Under the pieces are notes generated by a model, which saw nothing but the letters and a program-made list of their open reading frames with translations, ran no database searches and had not been told where the DNA came from. The position numbers were made by a program, and so were the translations under genes. Shown piece by piece: positions 49,867 to 59,539 of a stretch of DNA of 64,000 nucleotides. How positions within the stretch are numbered: position 1 is the first letter of the stretch; each line of letters begins with the position of its first letter. The stretch lies in assembly GCA_028281025.1 (NCBI GenBank), contig JANQKR010000013.1:434001-498000 (forward strand), read 5' to 3'. This stretch comes from Croceivirga sp. GTDB lineage: Bacteria; Bacteroidota; Bacteroidia; Flavobacteriales; Flavobacteriaceae.

Positions 49867-51207
49867 TTATTTGTTTAAAATAATTTCCAAATCAGTCTTA
49901 CGGTTGATCACATCTACCATGGACTGCAGGTATTCTTGCTGGGTATCGTATAATTGGGTCTGTGCTTGGCGCAGTTCAAAACTGGTGGCCAGGCCTTCGG
50001 AATATTTTATCTGGTTTTTGTTTTCAATCCGTTCTGCCAGCTCCAAATTATCCTTGGAGGTCTGGTATTCTTCTATGGCCAGAATGTAGTCGCTTTTGGC
50101 ATTTTCCAATTGCAACCTTACTTGTTCCTGGGTTTCCGTAAGCTGGGTCTTTGCTTTTTCATAGGCAATTTTGGCCCGCTGGGTACTGGCACTTCTTCCC
50201 AAAGAACTAAAAATGGGAATGTTCAGGTCCACCCCAAAGGTGGAGAAGCCGAACCATTGTTGGCCTTGACTTAGAAAGTTGAATTGGTCACTAAAGGAGT
50301 TTCCCCCATAGTTGATAAAAGCGTTTAGTGTGGGCAGCGCCCTACTTTTTGCCAATTTCAACTCAAAGAATCGTTGCTCATTAAGATTAAAGACCGTCTT
50401 GTAGTCTATATTTTCTTCCATTACAAGCTGGGTATCCAAAAGGCCGTAATCTATTTTCCTTTGCGTAAGGGCATCCAGATTTTCGGTCAATTGGGTAGGA
50501 TTGTCCAAAGGGATGCCCATCATAAGGTTGAGCATCTGTAAGGTAATCTTTTCCAACCGCCTTGCATTCTTCAATTGGTTGTCCACGGAGGAAAGCGTAA
50601 TCTGTAACTGGTCCACGCTCTCTTCATCTCCCAGGCCATTTTCAAAAATCTTTTTGGTCTCATAAAGGTTTTTCTCCAAAGTGGCCGTGTTCTTTTCAAA
50701 GATGGCCACGCTCTCTTGGGCCAGCAATACGTTGCCATAGGCTTCTACCACGGACCGTGTGACATCCAAATCGGTTTTTTCCTTGTTGTTCTTGCTAAAT
50801 TGGATGAAGGCCTTGGTGGCCTGTACCCCTACAATATAGGAGCCATCAAAGATTTGTTGGGTCAACGTGGCGGATGCAATGGCCGTTTGGGGCTGACCGA
50901 AGGCGACCTCTATAAAGGTTCCTGGTTCCGCACCTGGGACAAGGTCCCCTGGAATCTGTGCCAACTGCTGTTTTATTTGGTTTTGGTAGGACACACTTCC
51001 ATCAATTTGTGGCAATCCGGAGGCGATGGTCTCCCATTTTTGCTTTTGGGCGTCCACCAAATCCCTGCTCGCATTAATGGATTGGTAGTTGTGTTCCAGC
51101 GCATAGGCTATGGCCTCATCCAAAGAGAATGAGGTTTTGGTTTCCTGTGCACTTAGTGGTACGGACCAAAACAATAGTATGATACTTAGTTTGATGATCG
51201 TTCGCAT
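49867..51207 (-). CDS. TolC family outer membrane efflux protein
   Basis: Signal peptide; FSLDEAIAYALEHN and coiled-coil architecture. Confidence 0.92.
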   Translation of the reverse strand: MRTIIKLSIILLFWSVPLSAQETKTSFSLDEAIAYALEHNYQSINASRDLVDAQKQKWETIASGLPQIDGSVSYQNQIKQQLAQIPGDLVPGAEPGTFIEVAFGQPQTAIASATLTQQIFDGSYIVGVQATKAFIQFSKNNKEKTDLDVTRSVVEAYGNVLLAQESVAIFEKNTATLEKNLYETKKIFENGLGDEESVDQLQITLSSVDNQLKNARRLEKITLQMLNLMMGIPLDNPTQLTENLDALTQRKIDYGLLDTQLVMEENIDYKTVFNLNEQRFFELKLAKSRALPTLNAFINYGGNSFSDQFNFLSQGQQWFGFSTFGVDLNIPIFSSLGRSASTQRAKIAYEKAKTQLTETQEQVRLQLENAKSDYILAIEEYQTSKDNLELAERIENKNQIKYSEGLATSFELRQAQTQLYDTQQEYLQSMVDVINRKTDLEIILNK

Positions 51208-51813
51208 TTATTCTTGATTTGAATTGATGATTTCGTTCAATATTTTTCGTCCTTTTGGGGTGACGATCCCCCTTAGATGGTATTCCAGAAAGTAGTCTTC
51301 CAACTCAACCTTATTGAATAGGGATACCGGAAAAAGATCGTGGTCGCTTAAACTTATGGCACCGGAAAAATAAATACGTGCCACAAACTGCACGTTTAAA
51401 TTTTCACGGTAAATACCAATGTCCATTCCCCTTCTAATGTTATCGACCAGACAGTCCTGCATTACCTCAATCTCCTTTTTCTTTAGGGTCTCAAAGAGTC
51501 TGGGATAGTATTTCTGTAACTGGTAAAGTGTGGAGGCCTTCTCATCCTTTAAACGGACCATCACGAATTTTTTGATTTCATATAACTCTTCGATGGGGTT
51601 TTTCTTTAGCGCAATGATATGGTCTATTCCATTTGATATTTCCCAAAAAAGGTTCATCGTGGCCTCTTCGACCAACTTGGTCTTGTTTTCAAAATGACTG
51701 TAAATGGTCTTTTTGGATATCCCCATTTCCTGAGCCAAATCATCCATGGTCACACTTTTAAACCCGTAGTTTAAAAAAAGATCGGTCGCCTTATTTAAAA
51801 TGTCGTTTCTCAT
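51208..51813 (-). CDS. TetR/AcrR family regulator
   Basis: Start MRNDILNKATDLF preferred; MDDLAQEMGISKKTIYSHFENK helix-turn-helix. Confidence 0.92.
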   Translation of the reverse strand: MRNDILNKATDLFLNYGFKSVTMDDLAQEMGISKKTIYSHFENKTKLVEEATMNLFWEISNGIDHIIALKKNPIEELYEIKKFVMVRLKDEKASTLYQLQKYYPRLFETLKKKEIEVMQDCLVDNIRRGMDIGIYRENLNVQFVARIYFSGAISLSDHDLFPVSLFNKVELEDYFLEYHLRGIVTPKGRKILNEIINSNQE

Positions 51814-51833
51814 TTGAGGGACCAAAACTAAAC

Positions 51834-51863
51834 TGGAAACTGTAAAAACAAAAAAAGTTTCCA
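51834..51863. promoter_or_regulatory. putative TetR operator
   Basis: TGGAAACT-N14-AGTTTCCA perfect 8-bp inverted repeat just upstream of the tetR start. Confidence 0.55.
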
Positions 51864-52018
51864 AAGTTTTACATTTATTTAACGAGTTTCTAATCTTCTA
51901 CAAACCTTGTTTATAATGACGTAGGAATAGAATGAAATTGGACCGAGTTGTGGTTTTTTTGCCTGAAATGGTAAAAAAACCGCTGAATCTGGGCGACCTA
52001 TGCCTAACATGGATACGG

Positions 52019-52441
52019 TTATTCTTTTTCTCCATGGTTTCTCTGTTTTTCCACGTAGGCCTTAAAGGCAGACTCCCCCTCTTCTTTCCAAAACCTATCG
52101 TAATACTTCCATTCTGAAAAATCCTTTCGGAGTGGGCCACAGGACTTTGGGGTTCGCTGGGACTTCCATTTCCTTTTGTATTTCTTTCCCGGGCCATTCC
52201 CCCCCCCAAAACCAAAAATGATTTTGGCCAGTATAAGGATTCCGAAGGCCTGCCAGTACGTAATGGTCGTTAATCCAAATAGCTCGGGCATTAACCAGTT
52301 CCATAATAGCATTACGACATAACCGATAAGGAATAGCAATCCCACCATAAACAGGGCAAAAAAGAAGATTTTAAAACCCTTGGCCACATAATCGGTTACC
52401 TTATGTTCTATCTTTTGTTCCAATTCATTTTTGTAATCCAT
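52019..52441 (-). CDS. two-TM membrane protein encoded directly downstream of a sigma factor; contains a G9 tract
   Basis: 140 aa; two hydrophobic segments, basic C-terminal tail; GFGGGNG encoded by a G9 run. Confidence 0.75.
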   Translation of the reverse strand: MDYKNELEQKIEHKVTDYVAKGFKIFFFALFMVGLLFLIGYVVMLLWNWLMPELFGLTTITYWQAFGILILAKIIFGFGGGNGPGKKYKRKWKSQRTPKSCGPLRKDFSEWKYYDRFWKEEGESAFKAYVEKQRNHGEKE

Positions 52442-52453
52442 GATCTTTATTTT

Positions 52454-52990
52454 TTATGAAGTTATGTTGTGTTCCAGTTTTTTTAAGAGGAGGGACATGG
52501 CCCGATGCCTTCTGGACATTAAAGTGCCTTCGGGAATCCCCGTTTCCGTTGAAATCTCCCTGTAGGAATAGCCCTCAAAGTCAACAGCAAGTATAATATC
52601 CCGATATGGGGGTTTTAATTCCATGATGGCCGTCTTTAATTGATTGATGACATGTGTTGGATAAGGAAAATCCTCCGTTCCGTAAAACAAGTCTGCAAAT
52701 TCCGTCCAAAGGTGGTCCAAATCACTTTCCTCGTAGCGTTTTTCCTTTTTTGTCCGCATAGTGTCTATTATTCTGTTTTTGATTGCGCTATACACAAAAC
52801 CGGGAATGTTGTTTATGGGCAGCGCACTTTCCGGTCTGGAGAATATCCTAAGGGCCACATCTTGGAGTATATCCTCGGCATCCCTATCGGCCGTATCATC
52901 AATTTTAGAGGTAACATACCCTTTAAGTGCATGGTACTCCTCCGCGAAAAATGCCGATATTTTAAGTTGGCTATTGTTTTTCGGACTCAT
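52454..52990 (-). CDS. ECF-type RNA polymerase sigma factor
   Basis: DAEDILQDVALRIF, MELKPPYRDIILAVDFEGYSYREISTETGIPEGTLMSRRHRA. Confidence 0.88.
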   Translation of the reverse strand: MSPKNNSQLKISAFFAEEYHALKGYVTSKIDDTADRDAEDILQDVALRIFSRPESALPINNIPGFVYSAIKNRIIDTMRTKKEKRYEESDLDHLWTEFADLFYGTEDFPYPTHVINQLKTAIMELKPPYRDIILAVDFEGYSYREISTETGIPEGTLMSRRHRAMSLLLKKLEHNITS

Positions 52991-53134
52991 CCGTTAGCAT
53001 TTTTATGCCCTTGTTCACCTTTAAAGACGATGGATTTAAAATCCATTGCATTTTTTTTGAAATTTTCTACTTCTGTTGGACGTGCATACAACTTAATTGT
53101 AACAGGCAATGTATTTTTAGGCAAAATTATTCGC

Positions 53135-54109
53135 ATGCAGCCCCTCACTTTTTATCAGAAACAGTTTGTAGCGTATTTGGAAAGTTATCAGGGTCCCCAA
53201 GAGCCCAATGGGCTGTATGGTCCCGTTACCTACATTTTGGGGTTGGGAGGAAAACGATTGCGTCCTGTACTTACCCTAATTGCGGCTGAATTGTTTGGAA
53301 CAAATTACCAATCCGCCTTGGGTGCGGCAATGGCCGTGGAAGTGTTCCATAACTTTTCCCTGGTCCATGATGATATTATGGACGATGCCCCATTGCGAAG
53401 GGGAAAACAAACGGTTCATGAAAAATGGGACATAAACACGGGAATCCTCTCCGGTGACGTTATGCTCATTAATTCCTATCAGTTTTTGGAAGGGTACCAG
53501 GGTGAGGTGCTAAAGGAACTTTTTCTGTTGTTCAACAAAACGGCAAAGGAAGTATGTGAAGGGCAGCAATACGATGTGGATTTTGAAGCGAGGGCGGATG
53601 TTACCATTCCGGAATATTTAAAAATGATAGAATACAAAACTTCGGTTTTGATCGCTGCCGCTTTAAAAATGGGCGCAATCATAGCTAGGGCCTCCACAAA
53701 AAATCAGGATTTGATCTATGAATTTGGCAAGAACCTTGGTATTGCCTTTCAGCTGCAGGACGATTATTTGGATGCTTTTGGAAATCCAGAGACTTTTGGA
53801 AAACAAGTGGGAGGGGATATCATTGAGAATAAAAAAACCTTCCTATACCTTAAAGCAATGGAACTGGCGGACAAAAAGGATAGGGAAACCTTACTACAGG
53901 AGTTTGAGGTCCAGCTCAAGGATAATACAGGCAAAATAGCCCTGGTTAAGAAGCTTTTCACAAGAAGTGGTGCCGTGGGGGCCACAAAAAATGCCATTGC
54001 GCACTATACCCAATTGGCCTTTGGTTCACTTTCCAGAATTGAGGGGGATGAAGAAGGAAAAAGGGTACTTCGACTTATGGGCGAAAATTTAATGGAACGA
54101 AGTAACTAA
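53135..54109 (+). CDS. polyprenyl (geranylgeranyl-type) diphosphate synthase
   Basis: Start MQPLTFYQKQFV; LVHDDIMDD and LQDDYLDAF Asp-rich motifs. Confidence 0.92.
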   Translation: MQPLTFYQKQFVAYLESYQGPQEPNGLYGPVTYILGLGGKRLRPVLTLIAAELFGTNYQSALGAAMAVEVFHNFSLVHDDIMDDAPLRRGKQTVHEKWDINTGILSGDVMLINSYQFLEGYQGEVLKELFLLFNKTAKEVCEGQQYDVDFEARADVTIPEYLKMIEYKTSVLIAAALKMGAIIARASTKNQDLIYEFGKNLGIAFQLQDDYLDAFGNPETFGKQVGGDIIENKKTFLYLKAMELADKKDRETLLQEFEVQLKDNTGKIALVKKLFTRSGAVGATKNAIAHYTQLAFGSLSRIEGDEEGKRVLRLMGENLMERSN

Positions 54110-54354
54110 TTGGGGATACCCCTAATCGGTGTTCCGGCACGCAATCCTGGAAATGATCAAGGTTTTTTGGGCTTGGGCACAACTTAAAAATGCGTTGCCC
54201 ATAAAAGATAGTATCCCACTTTGGGACCTAATGTAATGTGACCGACATTATAATACCTTAGGATTATTTAGCCTTAAAATTAAGTTTTTGTAAACCGTTG
54301 TTTGAGCACCTAAAAAGTGGTATCTTACATAAGACACGGAATAACCCTACAAAA

Positions 54355-54714
54355 ATGAAAAGATTCGCCCTATTACTTACAGTTTTACTAGTGTACGCCT
54401 GCGATACAGAGGATTCGGAGGCTTTGGAGACCACGGAGATCATTACTGTGGATTACTTGGCAAGTGAACAATCCTTCACCTTTGATGAGGGATTGGAGTT
54501 GGTTAAGATCGAGATGGAATGTATCTATCCCTGTGCACAGCAATTTGATGAAAAAACCAGATTTCAATTTGATGACACACAATTTGTGGATTTTACACCT
54601 GAGATCATCAATAACACCATAGTTTTCAAAAAAGAGTACAACATACCGACATCAAATTATGGCTATTGGGATACGGACAAAAAATTCAAGTTAACGTTTA
54701 ATCGAAAGTTTTAG
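54355..54714 (+). CDS. small lipoprotein, unknown
   Basis: MKRFALLLTVLLVYACDTED lipobox. Confidence 0.7.
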   Translation: MKRFALLLTVLLVYACDTEDSEALETTEIITVDYLASEQSFTFDEGLELVKIEMECIYPCAQQFDEKTRFQFDDTQFVDFTPEIINNTIVFKKEYNIPTSNYGYWDTDKKFKLTFNRKF

Positions 54715-54716
54715 TC

Positions 54717-55208
54717 ATGAGGTATTTGTTCGTTTTCTTGTTGTTGGTTTCCCAGGGTGTTGTTTCCCAAGCCTTGGAAGTAATTGATAGTTATGAGTAC
54801 GTTGTGGGACAATTGCTCCTTGATGCCGGTAAAGGGGGCATTGGATTGGGGGCAACCGTTAAAACCATCCATGATCCGGGTAAGTACGAATTGGAAATTA
54901 CCCAAATAGATGGCCCTGACATTATAGTTAATGGGGTTAATCTGGGTCCGTTGAAATCCATTAAAGTTGATGTATATACCTATGTAACTTCAAGATCCGG
55001 AAACAGGATACGAATTTTGGCAGGCACAAGATACCAGTCAGAAAGGGTTGAAATTGGGGAAATTGAAGTATGGGGCGCTTATCCGGGAGGGGTTACCACA
55101 GCAATTTATAAGGTTATTCTTCCGGAAGGTTTTAGGCCAAGATCCGGGGGAAGCGGCGGCGGTAGAGGTCGAAGTAATAGTGGTGGAAGCCGAAGAAGTG
55201 GCCGATAG
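54717..55208 (+). CDS. secreted protein with Gly/Ser/Arg-rich tail, unknown
   Basis: Signal peptide MRYLFVFLLLVSQGVVSQ; C-terminus RPRSGGSGGGRGRSNSGGSRRSGR. Confidence 0.65.
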   Translation: MRYLFVFLLLVSQGVVSQALEVIDSYEYVVGQLLLDAGKGGIGLGATVKTIHDPGKYELEITQIDGPDIIVNGVNLGPLKSIKVDVYTYVTSRSGNRIRILAGTRYQSERVEIGEIEVWGAYPGGVTTAIYKVILPEGFRPRSGGSGGGRGRSNSGGSRRSGR

Positions 55209-55330
55209 CCAGGAGAACAAGGGAATATCCATTTTTAAAGAACCCTATAAGTATACCATGGGATTGAATTGCTCAAAGTATGTAAAGCCCTATGGGTTGA
55301 ATTTGGTGGAAATTTGAGGAAACCAACCGT

Positions 55331-56473
55331 TTAGAAAAGCCTGCCCCAAAGCGCCTTGATAAATGGCCATGGTTTTGGGGCAGCCATAATGTACAGTTCC
55401 TCAAAGGGGGAGGTGTCCTGGTCCAAAAACTTAAAGATAAGTTGTGGTTTGCGACGTCTAAAAAGGGATTCAAATATGTTCCTTCCCAAATGGTTACGGC
55501 TAAAAAGAATATCCAATAGCAAGAGATCATAAAACCAAAATCGGTTCTTTTTCTGAAAATCCTTTAGAGGTTTGTTCAACTTAAGATAGTTCGCCAACTG
55601 TGTAACCTTTCTGGTTGAGCTATAAAAGGTATATCCCGTACTGGCCTTTGCCCAACCTCCGGCGATACCAATTTTTAAAATACGATCGCTGTTTTCCTCG
55701 GCAAAATCATGGCAGGTCATCGGGATGTTTCCCTGTTCAATATCCGTTATGGTATACTCCGTTATGCCTAAATCCTGCACAATGTAATCTTCAATTGCTT
55801 TTTCGTATTCCGTTTTTTCCAGCACCTTTTCCGAGAACAAGGTGTATTCTACCAAGGCCTCGGTGGTGGAAAATGGTAGCACGTACATAAAACGGGTATT
55901 CCCTTTTTGTGGAATGGAAAAATCCATAAACGTAGCCGTATCCACATCAAAAACAGGGCGATCGGTCTGTATGAACCATCCCAAAAAGTGCTGTTGCAAA
56001 ATGGGATATTTGGATTGTGATTTTAGTTTTTGGTACTCAAATCGGCTATCGAATATATAGTGCCCCTCAAAGGTTTGGTTTTTGCCCATGACCAACACCC
56101 CATCGTTTTTTTCCACCAATTCCTGAACGCTTTCTTCGAGGAAATCTACATTGGGGTAGGCCCTTATCTTTTGCAAATAGTGATTGTAAAAGTCGATGCC
56201 CCTTAACATTTTGTAGGAATAGGGGGCAATTTCGGGCTTGATGTCCAGTTTTTCCCCGGCAAAATGAATTTTTGCCCACCTTCGGTAAAGGATATCGTCA
56301 AATTGCCCTTTGCCCGCTTCCCAAAAGCACCAGGTCCTATCGTTTTTATTTTTTTGATCCCTATCAAGGACTAAAATCGATTTGTCCGAAAAATAGCGGT
56401 CTTTTCCCAAGGCGTCGGCCAATAAAAGGCCAGAAGCTCCTGCACCGATAATAATGTAGTCGTAGGTGGGCAT
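55331..56473 (-). CDS. crtY: lycopene beta-cyclase family protein
   Basis: DYIIIGAGASGLLLADAL; NDRTWCFWE; GIAGGWAKASTGYTFYSS. Confidence 0.85.
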   Translation of the reverse strand: MPTYDYIIIGAGASGLLLADALGKDRYFSDKSILVLDRDQKNKNDRTWCFWEAGKGQFDDILYRRWAKIHFAGEKLDIKPEIAPYSYKMLRGIDFYNHYLQKIRAYPNVDFLEESVQELVEKNDGVLVMGKNQTFEGHYIFDSRFEYQKLKSQSKYPILQQHFLGWFIQTDRPVFDVDTATFMDFSIPQKGNTRFMYVLPFSTTEALVEYTLFSEKVLEKTEYEKAIEDYIVQDLGITEYTITDIEQGNIPMTCHDFAEENSDRILKIGIAGGWAKASTGYTFYSSTRKVTQLANYLKLNKPLKDFQKKNRFWFYDLLLLDILFSRNHLGRNIFESLFRRRKPQLIFKFLDQDTSPFEELYIMAAPKPWPFIKALWGRLF

Positions 56474-56533
56474 TTCCCAAAGGTAACCATATAACCAGAG
56501 CTTACCTATCCCAAATAGTAACGGACCATGGAA

Positions 56534-57910
56534 TTAGATACCGTTTTTGGAAATCACTTCCTTGTACCAGAGGGCTGACTTTTTAGGGATCCGTTCCAAG
56601 GTTTCAAAATCGACATAATGTAGCCCAAACCGTTTCTCATAGCCGGATGCCCATTCAAAATTGTCCATAAAGGACCATGCAAAGTATCCTTTGAGCGGAA
56701 TGCCTTCCGCAATGGCTTGTTGACACGCTTCCAAATACCCTTTGTAAAATGCAACCCGTAGTGTGTCGTCCACTTTGCCATCCACGAGCAGATCGGGGTA
56801 CGAACATCCGTTTTCGGTGATGTATATGTCGGGCCGATCGTACCTGTCGTTTATCCATCTCAAAAGCTTTCGGCAACCCCATGGAACCACCGCCCAATTC
56901 ATCGAGGTCACCGGCCAATTCGGATCCTGCAGGAGGGTCACGTCCTGATCTTCTGAAATCCCTCCATTACCATAAACACTGCCTTCCTTCAATCGCCCAA
57001 TATGATGGGCGGCATACATGGTCGTGTAATGGTTCAATCCAAAAAAGTCCGAAGTTCCTTTGATCAACTCTTTTTCCTGGTCCGTAAACTTTGGTAGTCT
57101 GGACCCCAGCCGCTCCCTCATTACTTGTGGATAATCCCCTTTGTAAATAGGGTCGGCGAACCAGGCCAGAAAAAATTCCAATGCGCGTTCAGCGGCCTCC
57201 AAATCCTTTTGGTTAAGGGTTAAGGGTTCCCTCCAATCGCCATTATTGGTAATGCCTATTTTTCCATTTTGATGCCCATATTCCTTACGGTAAATGGTAA
57301 CCGCCTTGGCATGCGCCAAAATCAATTGATGTGCGGCGCGATAGGGTTCGGTGTTGGATGTACGTCCTGGGGCAAAAACCCCTTGTCCATAACCCAGCAT
57401 GGCGGCGACCCAAGGTTCGTTTAAGGTAATCCAGCTTTTGACACGATCTCCAAAACGGTCAAAGCAGATTTTGGCGTAATTGGCAAAATGGTCCGGTAAC
57501 GTGCTTCCCAACCAACCATCATCCTCCAGTTGAAGGGCCAAAGGCAAATCCCAATGGTACAAGGTCACCCAGGGTTCTATACCGGCCCTTAAAAGGGAAT
57601 CGATCAATTTGGAATAAAATTGGATTCCTTTTTCATTGACGGCACCCTTGCCCGTTGGTAGTATACGGGACCATGAAATGGAAAAACGATAGGCGTTAAC
57701 GCCCATATCTTTCATGAGTTGGACATCTTCCTCAAACCTATGGTAATGATCACAGGCCAAATTGCCCGTCTCATTGTTTTTTACTTTACCGGGAATGGAG
57801 GCAAAGGCATCCCAGATGGAAGGACCTTTTCCATCTAAATTGGCCGCTCCCTCAATTTGGTAGGAAGAGGTGGCCGTACCCCACAAAAAATCACTTGGAA
57901 AATGTTTCAT
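56534..57910 (-). CDS. GH1 family beta-glucosidase
   Basis: FLWGTATSSYQIEGA, WITLNEPWVAA, IYITENGCSYP. Confidence 0.95.
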   Translation of the reverse strand: MKHFPSDFLWGTATSSYQIEGAANLDGKGPSIWDAFASIPGKVKNNETGNLACDHYHRFEEDVQLMKDMGVNAYRFSISWSRILPTGKGAVNEKGIQFYSKLIDSLLRAGIEPWVTLYHWDLPLALQLEDDGWLGSTLPDHFANYAKICFDRFGDRVKSWITLNEPWVAAMLGYGQGVFAPGRTSNTEPYRAAHQLILAHAKAVTIYRKEYGHQNGKIGITNNGDWREPLTLNQKDLEAAERALEFFLAWFADPIYKGDYPQVMRERLGSRLPKFTDQEKELIKGTSDFFGLNHYTTMYAAHHIGRLKEGSVYGNGGISEDQDVTLLQDPNWPVTSMNWAVVPWGCRKLLRWINDRYDRPDIYITENGCSYPDLLVDGKVDDTLRVAFYKGYLEACQQAIAEGIPLKGYFAWSFMDNFEWASGYEKRFGLHYVDFETLERIPKKSALWYKEVISKNGI

Positions 57911-57931
57911 TTCTAATTCAGTATAAGCGTA

Positions 57932-59539
57932 TTATTGGTCTCTGCGTTGATTTAGGACTTCCGTTATCCCAGCCATTTTGATATTGGTCAAAGGATACCC
58001 GACCATTAGGGCGGCGGCTATAATGGTTATGGTACAGGGGACCCAACTCATCAACATTTTAATTCCGGGAATTGCCGCTGGAATGGTGGACAGATCTTGG
58101 CCATCATAATGAAAAGCCCCTAAAATCAGTCCAATAATTGCCCCGGCAATACCGCCCCCAAATTTAGTGGCAAAAGAGCCTGCGGAATAAATTAATCCTG
58201 TTGCCCTTCTACCATTTTTCCATTCGGAGTAATCTGCCGCATCACCCAACATGACAAAAAACAAGGTTGGGAACATGGCTGCGGCAAATTCCGAAAGGAT
58301 GCCTATACCAAATATGGCGATGATGTCCTCCGGCCCGCAAAATACAATAAGGGCATTTACCAACCCGGAAAACAGTAGGGCAACCATAAAAAGATTTCGC
58401 TTGCCCAATCTTTTCCCCAAAGATGCCGTCGCAATTGCCCCTACAATGGAAGCCAACATGAGCCCTACCAAATAGGATGCGGACAACAGCTGGTCATTCA
58501 GGTAGTGGGTAAAGTAAATTATGGTGATGCCTTGTTTAATGGAATTGTATATGTTGAACAATAGTCCAATTGCCAACAATACCAACCATGGTTTATTTGC
58601 AATGAGATCCCTGAAATCCTGTTTCAGGTTGTTCAGCTGCCCTTTTGGGGGTTGCACCCTTTCTTTAGTAGTATAAAAAGTGATGAGCATAAATAGTGCT
58701 AAGAAAGCGGACATGAGATACATGGAATGGCTGTATCCCTTACTTTGGTCAATAATGGAGAAGGATTCCGGATTTAGGTTTTGCTCTCCGCTCACCAGGA
58801 ACGAATACGTTTCGCCCTTTTTCATCTGAAAACTCTTTGTATGGGTTGGGGAATCCCCACCGTTATCCACCTTAGCGTCCAACCACACAAACTGGCCTAT
58901 GCCATTTTCCGTTTTGATGCGTACATTTTCAACATCCTTTGAAGCCGTTACGGCCACCTCGAATTTCTCGGGTTCTAATTTTTCTACCTCTACCAAAGGA
59001 TTGACATTACCAAAATAAATGACCAAAAAAAGCAAGGCTCCCTGTACAAGCATTCCCCCGGCAAAAGCCCCAACCATCCTAAAGGACCCTATACTGATCC
59101 GTTCCTTATCATCTCCTGTCATGACCGCCATTAAGGCACCATAGGGAATGTTGTTGGCGGTATAGAGCAATGTAAACAAGATGTACGTGATGTAGGCATA
59201 GACCACTTTGCCGGTATCGCTAAAATCAGGGTTGGTGAACAACAGGGCAAGAATGGCTGCCAACGGAACGGCTGTCCAAAGGATCCAAGGTCGGAACTTT
59301 CCATATTTGGATTTGGTCCGATCTCCTAAAATACCCATCAAAACATCACTTATCCCATCCCCAAAGCGCGCCACCAAGAAGAGTACGCCCACAGTTACGG
59401 GATCGAGGCCAACAACATCGGTATAATAGATAAACAAAAATGTGGCTACGCCGCGCCAGGCAATATTGGCCGCACCATCACCTAGGGCGTAACCAATTTT
59501 TTCCTTAAGGGGAACCTTATGTAGAGCCTCCATCTCCAT
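57932..59539 (-). CDS. GPH-family (MelB-like) sugar transporter with large periplasmic insertion
   Basis: LGDRTKSKYGKFRPWILW; 535 aa; hydrophilic insertion at about residues 178-271. Confidence 0.9.
   Translation of the reverse strand: MEMEALHKVPLKEKIGYALGDGAANIAWRGVATFLFIYYTDVVGLDPVTVGVLFLVARFGDGISDVLMGILGDRTKSKYGKFRPWILWTAVPLAAILALLFTNPDFSDTGKVVYAYITYILFTLLYTANNIPYGALMAVMTGDDKERISIGSFRMVGAFAGGMLVQGALLFLVIYFGNVNPLVEVEKLEPEKFEVAVTASKDVENVRIKTENGIGQFVWLDAKVDNGGDSPTHTKSFQMKKGETYSFLVSGEQNLNPESFSIIDQSKGYSHSMYLMSAFLALFMLITFYTTKERVQPPKGQLNNLKQDFRDLIANKPWLVLLAIGLLFNIYNSIKQGITIIYFTHYLNDQLLSASYLVGLMLASIVGAIATASLGKRLGKRNLFMVALLFSGLVNALIVFCGPEDIIAIFGIGILSEFAAAMFPTLFFVMLGDAADYSEWKNGRRATGLIYSAGSFATKFGGGIAGAIIGLILGAFHYDGQDLSTIPAAIPGIKMLMSWVPCTITIIAAALMVGYPLTNIKMAGITEVLNQRRDQ

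Noticed and set aside
48657-51813. Efflux operon as novel system
   Set aside because: tetR-tolC-adaptor-RND is a common, well-known arrangement; only its operator is reported.
51948-51983. GGTTTTTTT ... AAAAAAACC inverted repeat
   Set aside because: A/T-dominated stem with an imperfect context; possibly a weak terminator, but not distinguishable from A/T-rich background by eye.
52640-53134. 165-residue N-terminal extension of the polyprenyl synthase ORF
   Set aside because: Extension is largely antisense to the sigma factor gene; the family start MQPLTFYQKQF at 53135 fits better.
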